Assembly (NCBI GenBank): GCA_009837395.1
Contig: VXTP01000018.1
Location: 1-44,099 of the forward strand
DNA length: 44,099 nt
Source: Gemmatimonadota bacterium
GTDB lineage: Bacteria; JAAXHH01
Direction: 5' to 3'
The notes under the pieces were generated by a model that was given only the letters and a program-made list of their open reading frames with translations, was not told where the DNA came from and did not search any database. This document shows, piece by piece, positions 7,847 to 16,370 of this stretch. The stretch's first letter is position 1; each line of letters begins with the position of its first letter. A program made the translations under genes and the position numbers.

Positions 7847-9102
7847 GCGAGAACCCCGATATACAGGCCGGCCGTACGAAGACCGGCTCCGGGACCGGCC
7901 GCCCCATGCCCAGTCCCAGGCTCGACCCCAGGCTGCGCGCGGCATTGCTGGTGCTGCCGCTTCTGGTCTTCGTCGGGGTGACCTTTCTCGCGCCCCTGGC
8001 CAACATGCTGGTCCGAAGCGTCTACGATCCGGTGGTCGCCGACACCCTCCCCGAAACCCTCGAGCGGCTGCGTGCCTGGGACGGCCGGGGCCTGCCGGAA
8101 GAGACGGTCTACGAAGCGCTGGCCCGCGAACTGCTCGCGGCCCGGGAGGACCGCACGCTCGGCCAGGTGGCCACGCGGGTCAACCGTGTGCAGTCCGGGC
8201 TGCGCAGCGCGCTGACGCGCACCGCCCGGAGGCTGCGAGACGTCGATGAAGGGCCGTGGTCCGAGGCCATGACCGGCATCCACGCGGCCTGGGGAGAGAC
8301 GGGGACCTGGCGCGCGCTTCGCGAGGCCGGCGACCGATATACGCCGCGCCACTACCTGAACGCCCTCGACCTGCAACGCGATCCCGATGGATCCATCGCC
8401 TTCCAGCCCGAGGATCGCCGGATCTACCTGTTCCTGCTCTGGCGCACCCTCCTCGTGAGTCTGGGGGTCACCGTGCTGTGCCTGCTCATCGGCTATCCCG
8501 TCGCGCGGTTGATCGCCCACGCCCCGCCCAGGCGCGCCAATCTGCTTCTGATCCTGGTCCTCGTGCCCTTCTGGACCTCGCTCCTCGTGCGCACGACGTC
8601 GTGGATCGTGCTCCTGCAGAACCAGGGCGTCCTCAACGACATGTTCGTCTACCTGGGCGTCATCGGCGACGACGGCCGGCTGGCCATGATCTACAACATG
8701 ACCGGCACCTTCGTGGCCATGACCCACGTGCTGCTTCCCTTCATGGTGCTGCCGCTCTACTCGGTCATGAGCGCAATTCCGAAGGTGCAGACGAGCGCGG
8801 CGGAATCGCTGGGCGCGACCCCGTGGCAGTCCTTCTGGCGCGTGTACTGGCCGCAGACTCTGCCCGGCGTGGGCGCCGGATGCCTGCTCGTGTTCATCCT
8901 CGCCATCGGGTACTACATCACGCCGGCCCTGGTGGGCGGAAGTACGGGACAGCTCATCTCCAACATGATCGCCTTCCATATGCAGTCGTCGCTGAACTGG
9001 AGTCTCGCGGCGGCACTGGGCGGCATCCTGCTGGTGTGCGTGGCGGGGCTTTACGTGCTCTACGACCGGCTCGTGGGCATCGAGCGGATGAGGTTGGGCT
9101 GA
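7843..9102 (+). CDS. ABC importer permease, PotB-like
   Basis: A 419-residue inner-membrane permease. A first transmembrane segment (about residues 30-52, ALLVLPLLVFVGVTFLAP) is followed by an extended extracytoplasmic region of roughly 150 residues, then by five more membrane segments. The ABC permease coupling loop is visible as ESLGATPWQSFWRVYWPQTLPG (EAA-type motif). The long loop after the first helix is larger than in E. coli PotB. The start ATG overlaps the stop of the binding-protein gene (ATGA, 7843-7846), indicating coupled translation. It pairs with the next permease to form the channel. Confidence 0.94.
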   Translation: MSENPDIQAGRTKTGSGTGRPMPSPRLDPRLRAALLVLPLLVFVGVTFLAPLANMLVRSVYDPVVADTLPETLERLRAWDGRGLPEETVYEALARELLAAREDRTLGQVATRVNRVQSGLRSALTRTARRLRDVDEGPWSEAMTGIHAAWGETGTWRALREAGDRYTPRHYLNALDLQRDPDGSIAFQPEDRRIYLFLLWRTLLVSLGVTVLCLLIGYPVARLIAHAPPRRANLLLILVLVPFWTSLLVRTTSWIVLLQNQGVLNDMFVYLGVIGDDGRLAMIYNMTGTFVAMTHVLLPFMVLPLYSVMSAIPKVQTSAAESLGATPWQSFWRVYWPQTLPGVGAGCLLVFILAIGYYITPALVGGSTGQLISNMIAFHMQSSLNWSLAAALGGILLVCVAGLYVLYDRLVGIERMRLG

Positions 9103-9152
9103 TGACGACGATGACGACAACGACGACAACGACGACAACGACGACGACCGCC
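9102..9152. repeat. acg/aca trinucleotide run at permease start
   Basis: A microsatellite-like run of acg and aca triplets, broken by one atg, starts at the initiation codon and encodes the poly-Thr leader of the second permease. Being triplet-based it cannot switch frame, but length changes would alter the N-terminus and the early mRNA. Confidence 0.85.
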
Positions 9153-9956
9153 GGCCACGGATTCTGGCGCATGGCCTACCTCGGATTCTGCGCGCTCGTC
9201 TTCGCCTTCCTGATCGCGCCGATCCTCGTGATCGTGCCGCTGAGCTTCAACGCCGAGCCCTATTTCACCTTCACCGAGGGCATGCTCCGCCTGGACGCCG
9301 ACGCCTGGTCCCTGCGGTGGTACCGCCAGATCATGGAGGACGAGGAATGGTCGCGGGCGCTGGCGAACAGCCTGCTCATCGGGGTCTCCGCCACTGTACT
9401 CGCCACGGTTCTCGGTACGCTCGCCGCGCTGGGCCTGTCCAACCCGGCCATGCCGGCCCGCCGCTTCGCCACGGGGCTGCTGATTTCCCCCATGGTCACG
9501 CCCGTCATCATATCGGCGGCGGGGATGTTCTTCTTCTACTCGAACCTGGGCCTGGCACAGACCCACCTCGGGCTGATCCTCGCCCACGCCGCCCTGGGCA
9601 CGCCTTTCGTCGTGATCACGGTCACCGCCACGCTGGCCGGGTACGACGAGAACCTCTCGCGGGCGGCCGCGAGCATGGGCGCGGGCCCCCTGACGGTCTT
9701 CCGCCGCGTCCAGCTTCCCCTCATTGCGCCGGGGGTCGTCTCCGGAGGGATCTTCGCCTTCGCCGCGTCCTTCGACGAGGTCGTCGTGGTGCTCTTCATG
9801 GGCGGGATCGAGCAGCGGACCATACCCCGCCAGATGTGGTCGGGCATCCGCGAGGAGATCAGTCCCGCCATCCTGGCCGTGGCCGTCTTCCTCATCGTCT
9901 TCGCGGTGTTGTTCCTGTTGACCGTGGAGTGGCTCAGGAGGCGGAATGCGCGGTAG
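9102..9956 (+). CDS. ABC importer permease, PotC-like, with poly-threonine N-terminus
   Basis: A 284-residue permease with about six membrane segments. The EAA-type coupling loop is RAAASMGAGPLTVFRRVQLP. Its ATG shares one base with the upstream stop (TGATG, 9100-9104), closing the four-gene operon. The first 16 residues are almost only threonine, encoded by a run of acg/aca codons straight after the start; no such extension is expected in PotC. A second ATG four codons in would also fall inside the run. The gene ends 21 bases before the convergent Rieske gene. Confidence 0.94.
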   Translation: MTTMTTTTTTTTTTTTAGHGFWRMAYLGFCALVFAFLIAPILVIVPLSFNAEPYFTFTEGMLRLDADAWSLRWYRQIMEDEEWSRALANSLLIGVSATVLATVLGTLAALGLSNPAMPARRFATGLLISPMVTPVIISAAGMFFFYSNLGLAQTHLGLILAHAALGTPFVVITVTATLAGYDENLSRAAASMGAGPLTVFRRVQLPLIAPGVVSGGIFAFAASFDEVVVVLFMGGIEQRTIPRQMWSGIREEISPAILAVAVFLIVFAVLFLLTVEWLRRRNAR

Positions 9957-9977
9957 GGGAGCCGTGGGGAAAGACGT

Positions 9978-11069
9978 TCAACCCGTTTCCGCACCGTTCA
10001 TGTACTCGTTCATCAGCGAATGGAAGTGGTGTACGCCGTTCTCCCGCTTGACGGAGAACCGGCCCTGGTTGTAGGACGCGGACTGCAGCCCGCGCTGCAC
10101 GTGCTCGCAGATGAAGATGTCCTCTTCCTGGATCTCGTCGCCGAAGTCCACCAGGTTGTCCACGTCCTGTTCCATGTCGGGCGACAGGTACCATTCGAAG
10201 ATGGTCAGGCAGCGGTCGTGGCCCAGGGGCACGATCAGATTGGTCTGCATCTGGCCCAGGTAGATGTTGAGCATGAGCGTGGGGAAGACCCAGTAGTACT
10301 GCGTGTCGCCCTGGTCCTGCTCCGTCGGCAGGTAGCGGCGCGGGCCCTTGTACCCCTTCTTCTCCGGGCCGTAGATCGGGGCGTGCTGGATGGAGTAATA
10401 ACGGAAGGGCTCCACGCGGTAGGCGTCGTAGTCGATCTCACGATACAATCCCGGGTGCACGACCGGCAGGTGATATCCTTCCAGGTAGTTGTCCACGTAC
10501 ACCTTCCAGTTGCAGTCCATCTCGTAGTCGCGGCGCTTGGCCCACTTCATCTCGCCGATGTTGTGGGCGGCGGCGCGTTTTCCGATGTCGCCCAGGAAAG
10601 CCTCCAGGGGCGGCGCGGTCGGGTCCAGGTTGACGAAGAGCAGGGGCCCCCACTGGCTGACGCGCACCGGTCGGAGCGCCATGGCGCAGCGGTCCAGGGC
10701 CTGTACTTCCTCGAACTCCGGCGCGTGGCGCAGCGAGCCGTCCAGGTTGTAGGTCCACCCGTGGTAGTAGCAGACGAAGGTCCGCCGGTTGCCCTGCTCC
10801 AGGGCCACGGGGCCGGCCCGGTGCCTGCACACGTTGAAGAACGCGCGGACCACGTCGTCGGCCCCCCGGGCGATGACCACCGGCTCACCCGCCACATCCA
10901 CCGTGAAGTAGTCCCCGATGCGGGCCACCTGGTCCGCCCGTCCCACGAGCTGCCACGTCCTGCGGAAGATGTCCTTGTACTCCCGCTGGAGGAACTGCGG
11001 ATCGGTGTACCAGGAAGATGGAATCGTCCAGGCAGTCTCGATGTTTTCGTCGAATGGGTGGTCCTTCAT
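9978..11069 (-). CDS. Rieske oxygenase alpha subunit (choline-monooxygenase/CntA-like)
   Basis: A 363-residue ring-hydroxylating-type oxygenase. The [2Fe-2S] Rieske site is Cys81-x-His83 and Cys100-x2-His103 (CRHRAG and CYYHGW). The mononuclear iron site is in VDNYLEGYHLPVVHP, with His200 and His205, Glu197 in the bridging region, and a later Asp in DIFICEHVQ. The DNYLEGYH context is that of Rieske enzymes that act on quaternary amines (choline monooxygenase, carnitine and betaine demethylases) more than on aromatics. GAGGAG precedes the ATG at 11069. No ferredoxin reductase gene is adjacent. It is 34 bases downstream of the M16 protease on the same strand. The substrate is an inference. Confidence 0.93.
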   Translation of the reverse strand: MKDHPFDENIETAWTIPSSWYTDPQFLQREYKDIFRRTWQLVGRADQVARIGDYFTVDVAGEPVVIARGADDVVRAFFNVCRHRAGPVALEQGNRRTFVCYYHGWTYNLDGSLRHAPEFEEVQALDRCAMALRPVRVSQWGPLLFVNLDPTAPPLEAFLGDIGKRAAAHNIGEMKWAKRRDYEMDCNWKVYVDNYLEGYHLPVVHPGLYREIDYDAYRVEPFRYYSIQHAPIYGPEKKGYKGPRRYLPTEQDQGDTQYYWVFPTLMLNIYLGQMQTNLIVPLGHDRCLTIFEWYLSPDMEQDVDNLVDFGDEIQEEDIFICEHVQRGLQSASYNQGRFSVKRENGVHHFHSLMNEYMNGAETG

Positions 11070-11103
11070 GCCGTCGTTCTCCTCGCCGGCCAGCGATTCC
11101 TGG

Positions 11104-13938
11104 CTACAGCGCGTCCGGGTCCGCAGCCTCCGGCACTTCCGCCGAGGCAGGCGCCCGGGAGGCCGGCTGCGCCTCGGGGTCCAGCGCCTCCGGAACGGGA
11201 AGACCACGGTCGGCCAGCTGCGTCTCGATGCTGGAACCGTCGCCCACGAGCAGGTAGCCCGCGCGCCGCGCATCGAGGTATTTGCGGGCGGTGGACCGCA
11301 CTTCCTCCAGGCTGACGGACTGCAGGTTCTCCACCGCGTCACGTATGTCGGTCATGGGCCGCTCCGAACTCCACAGTGCGCCGATGCTACCCGCGATGCG
11401 TCTCAGGGATTCGAACCGCTGCGCGTAACCGCGGATCCGTCCGGTGCGCGCCTCCTCGAGTTCCTCTTCGCCCACCGGCCGTTCACCGCCCAGTCCGGCC
11501 ATTTCGGACATCAGTTCTTGCACGACCTCGCCGGTCTTGTCCGCCTGGATCGACGTCTGCACCTTCCAGTACCCGGAGACGCCGAGCAGGCCCAGCGATG
11601 TGGATACGCCGTAGGTATAGCCCTTTTCTTCCCGCAGGTTCTGGTTGAGGCGGGACTGGAATCCGCCGCCCCAGATCGCGTCCACGAGCCGGAGGGCGTG
11701 GTAGTCGGGCGTATCTCGGCTCGGCGCTTCGATGAACTGGCAGACCACGGTCTGTGGCGCGCCGGGCCGGTCCACCAGGTAGACGCGGTTCGATCTCCGG
11801 TCCGGGGAGGGATCCGGGACCTCCTTCGCGGGTCGGACGTCGACGCTCCACGAGCCGAAACGCTGGTCTGCCAGCTTCATCGCCTGGTCACGGGAAATGT
11901 CGCCCACGAACACCAGGGCGGACTGGTCCGGCCGCCAGTTCTCCTCGAAGGCCCGGGCGATCTCGTACCGCGACATTTCAGCGACGGAAGACGCGTAGCC
12001 CTGCACCGGCCGGCCATAGGGATGATCCTCGCCGAACACCAGTCCTGGGCACAAACGCTGGGCGAGGGACTGGGGATGGGAGGCCTGCTGCTTGAGGTGG
12101 TCCAGGTGGCGGTGGCGTTCCCGCTCCAGCTCCTCTTCGGGGAACAGGGGATTGCGCGCCACGTCGGCGAAGAGGGCCATGGCCGCGGAAAGCTTGTCGG
12201 TCAGCACGTCCATCCCGATCCGGGCCGATTCGAGATACATGGTCTTCCCGATGACCGTGCCCAGCCGGCTCAGGGCCTCGTCGAGGTCCAGCGCGCCGTA
12301 GCCCCGCGTGCCCTTGTCCATGGTCTGCAGCATGAGCTGGGACATCCCGCACCGGTCGGGGGGATCGTGCACGCCGCCGGACTTCACGTTCAGCGAAACG
12401 GCGACCTTCGGAAGATCGTGGTGCTCGACGACCAGCACCTCCAGACCGTTGTCCAGCCGGTCCTCGTGCACCTCCGGCGTCTGAAAGGGCGTGTCCGACC
12501 CGAGCGCCGGGACCACGGACCGGTCGAGGACGCCATCCGGGGCCGCCTGCGCAGGTCCATTGCCCTCCGCCTGTGTGGATGCCGCGCCTTCCGCCTGCTC
12601 CGCGGCCGCGCCTGCCCCGGCCACCCCGACCACCGCCTTCGGGAGCGTATCGGGGAAGTACCTGAGTGTCAGGCCGTGGCGAGAGACCAGCCACCGTTTG
12701 ACCGCTTCGGCGATCTTCGAACCGGTCAGGCTCCGGAACCGGTCGTGCTCGACATGGAAGTACCCCGGGTCGTTCTTGTAGGTATTTGATTCGTTCAACC
12801 GGTCCGCCTTGCCGCCGAAACCGCCGATGCGCTCCAGGCTGGAGACGTACTGGTACTCCCACACCGTGCGGGCGCGCTCCACCTCGTCCCGGGTCGGGCC
12901 GCCGGAGGCCAGTCTCGCGATCTGGCCGTTGACCAGGTCTTCAACCTCCCGGACGTCGCAGTCCGGCCGGACGGTCGCGATGACGCCGAAGAGGCCGGAG
13001 ATCTCCCTGGCAAAGTTGAAGACGCTGACCTCGGTGCACAGTCTCCGGTCGTAGACCAGCAGCTTCTCGAGACGGGAGGACAGGCCGTCGCCCAGCACGG
13101 CCGCGGCCGCGTCGAGCGCCGTCTCCTCGACTTCGAAACGCTGGGGCGCCGGCCAGATCATGTGGACCCGGGCCTGGGGCACGCGGTCGGTGACCTCCAC
13201 GATCTTCCCCTCGGCCAGGGCAGGCACCCAGCGGCGCTGCCGCTCGAGGAGCGGGCCCGTTTCAAGCGCGCCGTAGTAGTGGGCTACGCGGTCCCGGGCA
13301 ACGTCTTCGTCGAAATCGCCGGCGATGACCAGCGACAGGTTGTTCGGCGTGTAGTAGGTCCGGAAGAACTCGGCCACCTCGTCGACCCCGGCCGCTTCCA
13401 GGTCCTCGTGCCGGCCGATGACGGGCCAGGAATAGGGGTGGCCGGCGGGGTAGAGGTGCTCGTTGACCAGTTCGTACCAGCGGCCGTAGGGCTGGTTCTC
13501 CGTGGTCTGCCGGCGTTCGTTGCGGACGACCTCGCGCTGGTTCTCGAAGTTCTCCGGAGTGAGCGCGTCCGCCAGCGTGGCGACGCGGTCCGACTCCAGC
13601 CAGAGCACGTATTCGAGGTTGCCCGAGGGCACGGTGGCGAAGTAGTTGGTGCGGTCGTTGCTCGTGGTGCCGTTGACGCCGCCTTCCCGCAGGTTGCCGC
13701 CCGCCTGTTCGATGTACTTGAAATACCCTTCCGGCGCGTGCTTCGACCCCTCGAACATCAGGTGCTCGAAAAGGTGGGCGAACCCGGTCCGGCCGGGCCG
13801 TTCCACCTTGGAGCCCACGTGGAACCAGTGGTTGACGTGCACCACGGGCAACTTGCGGTCCACGTGCAGGATGACCTGCAACCCGTTCGGCAGGGTGAAC
13901 TTCTCGAAGGATACCCTAGGAAGGTCCGATTGAGCCAT
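11104..13938 (-). CDS. Two-domain M16 family zinc metalloprotease
   Basis: A 944-residue pitrilysin-type protein made of two M16 halves. The active half has HLFEH at 55-59 and the distal zinc ligand Glu136 (EREV context ENQREVV), matching the family spacing of 76 residues. The second half (from about residue 510) lacks the zinc motif, as is usual. Between them is an Ala/Gly/Gln-rich linker at about 450-490. No signal peptide is seen. M16 enzymes clip short peptides inside a closed chamber. The start is the ATG at 13938. It is followed by the Rieske gene on the same strand; a functional link is not evident. Confidence 0.94.
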   Translation of the reverse strand: MAQSDLPRVSFEKFTLPNGLQVILHVDRKLPVVHVNHWFHVGSKVERPGRTGFAHLFEHLMFEGSKHAPEGYFKYIEQAGGNLREGGVNGTTSNDRTNYFATVPSGNLEYVLWLESDRVATLADALTPENFENQREVVRNERRQTTENQPYGRWYELVNEHLYPAGHPYSWPVIGRHEDLEAAGVDEVAEFFRTYYTPNNLSLVIAGDFDEDVARDRVAHYYGALETGPLLERQRRWVPALAEGKIVEVTDRVPQARVHMIWPAPQRFEVEETALDAAAAVLGDGLSSRLEKLLVYDRRLCTEVSVFNFAREISGLFGVIATVRPDCDVREVEDLVNGQIARLASGGPTRDEVERARTVWEYQYVSSLERIGGFGGKADRLNESNTYKNDPGYFHVEHDRFRSLTGSKIAEAVKRWLVSRHGLTLRYFPDTLPKAVVGVAGAGAAAEQAEGAASTQAEGNGPAQAAPDGVLDRSVVPALGSDTPFQTPEVHEDRLDNGLEVLVVEHHDLPKVAVSLNVKSGGVHDPPDRCGMSQLMLQTMDKGTRGYGALDLDEALSRLGTVIGKTMYLESARIGMDVLTDKLSAAMALFADVARNPLFPEEELERERHRHLDHLKQQASHPQSLAQRLCPGLVFGEDHPYGRPVQGYASSVAEMSRYEIARAFEENWRPDQSALVFVGDISRDQAMKLADQRFGSWSVDVRPAKEVPDPSPDRRSNRVYLVDRPGAPQTVVCQFIEAPSRDTPDYHALRLVDAIWGGGFQSRLNQNLREEKGYTYGVSTSLGLLGVSGYWKVQTSIQADKTGEVVQELMSEMAGLGGERPVGEEELEEARTGRIRGYAQRFESLRRIAGSIGALWSSERPMTDIRDAVENLQSVSLEEVRSTARKYLDARRAGYLLVGDGSSIETQLADRGLPVPEALDPEAQPASRAPASAEVPEAADPDAL

Positions 13939-13985
13939 GGCTCATCCCAAAAGAGGAAACAAAGATAGATTGACGAAGAACAAGT

Positions 13986-14098
13986 GTGCGGTGTTACACG
14001 CGCTCGAGGACGCGTCGCGCACGGGCCGGTGCGGTGTTACACGCGCTCGAGGACGCCCCGATCACGGGTCGCTCGCGGCGTCATACCCGTTCCAGGAC
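13986..14098. repeat. Three near-copies of the oxidoreductase gene 3-prime end
   Basis: A 28-base exact direct repeat lies at 13986-14013 and 14029-14056. On the minus strand both copies contain codons for Val-Leu-Glu-Arg-Val-stop, the same last residues as the oxidoreductase gene that ends at 14081. The three stop codons sit at 14081, 14037 and 13994, spaced 44 and 43 bases. This looks like a partial tandem triplication of the gene end. The region otherwise is the 142-base gap before the M16 gene. Confidence 0.8.
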
Positions 14099-15145
14099 GC
14101 CGGATTTCGACGACCGGTAGGCGGCGTCCAGGATCATGACCGAACGCATGGCCGCGTCACCGGGCGTATAGTTTTCCACGTCCCGACCGAGCACCAGGTC
14201 GGCGAAATTCTCCGGTGGTCCCTCGCAGCTGTAGGCGCCCGCGTCCGGGGCCACGTCGTGGACCTGGTCCCGCCCGTCGTGCCGGTGGATCGCGAGACGG
14301 GCGCGTTCGACGTCGAGCAGCAGCATGCCCTCCGAGCCGAAGATCCGGATGTCGAGCTGGAACATCTGCCCCTCCGGGATGTCTCCCGACCCGGACAGCG
14401 CACCGATCACGCCGTCCTCGAAGCGGACCGTCACGGCGTCGTACATCTCCACCCTGGATTCCGCCTCGGTCATCATGGCGAAGACTTCGCGGGGCATCAG
14501 GCCCGTGAGCCAGGACATGAGGCCCAGGCTGTGGGACATCTGCGCGTGCCCGTAGCCGCCGTCGGCCACCACGGGATCGGCCCAGGTGGCCGGATCGGGC
14601 GCGAAGAGGCCCCCGCCGTTGGCCTCGTGGTCGAAGTCCAGCCCCTGGAGCAGGCCCCGGATGGGCGAGGCCATATGGCAGAGGACGGACTCGATGGTCC
14701 CGACCACCCCGGCGTCGAGCTGCCACTTGGCCTCCTGGATGTACGGCTTGTGGTGCCACCCGTAGGGAACGAGCAGGTGAAGCCCCTTCTCGTTCGCCAG
14801 CCGGACCAGTTCCCTGGCGTCGGCGCTCTTCGTGCACATGGGCTTTTCGACCATGACGTGCAACCCGCGCTCCAGCGCCGCGGCCGCGTGCTCGAAATGC
14901 AGCGTATGGGGACTGGACACCACCACGCCGTCGAGCGCGACCTCGTCCAGCATCCGGCGGTAGTCTTCCGTCCCGTAGGGCACGTCGAAAGCCTCCTGCA
15001 CCTGCCGCAGTTCGTCCTGCCCGAGCCGGCAGACGGCCGACAGTTCCACGTCCCCGGCCTCGTCTGCCCGTTTCCTGAGCACCGGCAGGTGATTGGCCGT
15101 CGCCCACCACCCGGTGCCGATGAATCCTATGCGTGCCTTGTCCAT
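14081..15145 (-). CDS. Gfo/Idh/MocA family oxidoreductase
   Basis: A 354-residue NAD(P)-dependent oxidoreductase. ARIGFIGTGWWATANH is the Rossmann dinucleotide loop and MVEKPMCTKS carries the EKP motif with the conserved Lys. GMWHHK-like PYGWHHKPYIQEA is in the catalytic region. These enzymes oxidise or reduce hydroxyl groups of sugars, inositols and related compounds. I chose the ATG at 15145 with AGGAAC upstream; the longer open frame upstream runs through the propeller gene and is a shadow. The propeller gene ends 49 bases upstream on the same strand. Substrate unknown. Confidence 0.93.
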   Translation of the reverse strand: MDKARIGFIGTGWWATANHLPVLRKRADEAGDVELSAVCRLGQDELRQVQEAFDVPYGTEDYRRMLDEVALDGVVVSSPHTLHFEHAAAALERGLHVMVEKPMCTKSADARELVRLANEKGLHLLVPYGWHHKPYIQEAKWQLDAGVVGTIESVLCHMASPIRGLLQGLDFDHEANGGGLFAPDPATWADPVVADGGYGHAQMSHSLGLMSWLTGLMPREVFAMMTEAESRVEMYDAVTVRFEDGVIGALSGSGDIPEGQMFQLDIRIFGSEGMLLLDVERARLAIHRHDGRDQVHDVAPDAGAYSCEGPPENFADLVLGRDVENYTPGDAAMRSVMILDAAYRSSKSGVLERV

Positions 15146-15194
15146 GATCGGTTCCTGTCGAAAGATTCCTGTTGTTTCAGGTCGTGCCGTGTCT

Positions 15195-15824
15195 TTAGGA
15201 ACGCGTGCCGCGAAACACGCCGCCCGTCGTGGCGTCCACGATCCAGACCTCATTCTGCCAGAGCGTGAACCCGTGCGGTTCCGGTCCCTCCACGTCCAGC
15301 CGATCCAGCTGCTCGCCCGTATCGGGGTCGTACAGGAACAGGGCACGTTGGTTGGTCTCCACGCACCAGAGCCTGCCGTTATCCCACGCGATGCCGTGGG
15401 GCCGGTCGCCCGGCGCGGGGAAGGACTGCAGCACGGTCCATTCATCGGGGTCCATGCGGTAGATGGTGGCGTCCGGGGGAGACGACATCCATAGTTCACT
15501 GTCCCGCCACTCCAGGCCGTGGGCACCGGTTTTCTTTGCGCCCGGCGTGGGGTAGCGTTCCAGCGTCCGGCCGGAGCCGGAATCGATCTTCAGGGTCTCG
15601 CAACTGTAGGTGGACGACACCCAGAGGTGGACGCCGCTGTGGGTGATCCCGCTGCCCCGGTCGGAATCACTGTCGAAGATCCTGCGCGTCGCCCCGTCCC
15701 GGTAATCGTGGAGGCTGATCCGGTTGTCGCCCTGGTCCAGAATCCAGAGGCCTTCGGTCGTGGCCTGCAGCCCGTTGGGATGGGGACCGGGCGCATCGAA
15801 GACGTGGCTGAGGGTGAGTTTCAT
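15195..15824 (-). CDS. NHL/SMP-30-type beta-propeller protein
   Basis: A 209-residue protein made of repeated blades such as PNGLQATTEGLWILDQGDNR, HGLEWRDSELWM, HGIAWDNGRLWCVE and HGFTLWQNEVWIVDA. Each has the G-L-x-W and D-x-x-x-N/R rhythm of NHL, Vgb and SMP-30 propellers. It has no signal peptide. At this length it would make only about four blades, so it may be a small propeller or form dimers. It is upstream of a Gfo/Idh oxidoreductase in the same direction, which fits a sugar-acid or lactone role as in SMP-30, but no catalytic metal residues were identified. Confidence 0.82.
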   Translation of the reverse strand: MKLTLSHVFDAPGPHPNGLQATTEGLWILDQGDNRISLHDYRDGATRRIFDSDSDRGSGITHSGVHLWVSSTYSCETLKIDSGSGRTLERYPTPGAKKTGAHGLEWRDSELWMSSPPDATIYRMDPDEWTVLQSFPAPGDRPHGIAWDNGRLWCVETNQRALFLYDPDTGEQLDRLDVEGPEPHGFTLWQNEVWIVDATTGGVFRGTRS

Positions 15825-15988
15825 GCTACAGCCTTTCCTTGATCTGGCACTGCTGTACAGGGAAACCGTAAGAGGAATACCATTTCAAAAAATGCACCCG
15901 TGCCACCGGGCTGTCAAGGTACAAAGAAGGCGTCGGGACCGGATGTCCCGCCCGTCCACCGGGCGTCGACGGCGGCATAAAAAAAGAA

Positions 15989-16026
15989 TTGACGCGCGGA
16001 CGTCATTACAATATTTTTAGAAATAT
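15989..16026 (+). promoter_or_regulatory. arsR promoter with inverted repeat over the start codon
   Basis: TTGACG (15989-15994), a 17-base spacer and TATTTT (16012-16017) form a good sigma-70 promoter. Transcription would start near 16023-16025, at the arsR ATG itself, and there is no Shine-Dalgarno site. An inverted repeat ATATTT-ttag-AAATAT (16011-16026) covers the -10 box and start codon and could be the ArsR operator. The remaining part of 15825-15988 shows nothing recognisable. Confidence 0.6.
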
Positions 16027-16339
16027 GGAAATGATCAACGCGGGATTCGCTCCTTCCTCTCTCGAGGCCGAACAGAAACACGCCGAAGCGTTCAAGGCTC
16101 TGAGCCACCGGACACGGCTGGCGATCTTCTACCACCTTGTCCGCCGGGGCGTAGAGGGCGATACCGTCGGGAACCTGCAGGAGGCGCTCGGCGTACCCTG
16201 GGCGACCCTGTCCCACCACCTGGACGTCCTGCGCCGCGCCGATCTGCTGGCGTCCCGGCGCGAAGAACGGTATATCTACTACCGCGTGCGGCCCGAACGA
16301 GTAAGCGACCTGGTGCGCCTGCTTACCGCCTGCTGTTAA
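16025..16339 (+). CDS. arsR: ArsR-family metalloregulator
   Basis: A 104-residue winged-helix repressor. KALSHRTRLAIFYHL is the usual first helix pair, VPWATLSHHLDVLRRADLL is the recognition helix, and SRREERYIYYRV is the wing. The DNA-binding helix lacks the classical ELCVCDL arsenic site. Instead the protein ends LLTACC, with Cys103-Cys104, resembling C-terminal As(III) sites of the Acidithiobacillus-type ArsR group. It is 31 bases upstream of arsI in the same direction, which supports control of that gene. Two ATGs (16025 and 16031) are possible; the first fits a leaderless mRNA. Confidence 0.9.
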   Translation: MEMINAGFAPSSLEAEQKHAEAFKALSHRTRLAIFYHLVRRGVEGDTVGNLQEALGVPWATLSHHLDVLRRADLLASRREERYIYYRVRPERVSDLVRLLTACC

Positions 16340-16370
16340 CCGTATCACCTGTCGATACCGGAGGAAATCC

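Noticed and set aside
7843-9102. Long extracytoplasmic region of the first permease as a fused domain
   Set aside because: It looks like a long loop seen in other permeases of this class; no separate domain motif was found.
7660-9138. Long antisense frame over the importer permeases
   Set aside because: Serine/histidine-rich mirror translation of well-supported permease genes, with no ribosome site.
11404-11417. ggttcgaatccctg on the minus strand, like a tRNA T-arm
   Set aside because: It lies inside the M16 protease frame (Arg-Phe-Glu-Ser-Leu) and no other tRNA arms surround it.
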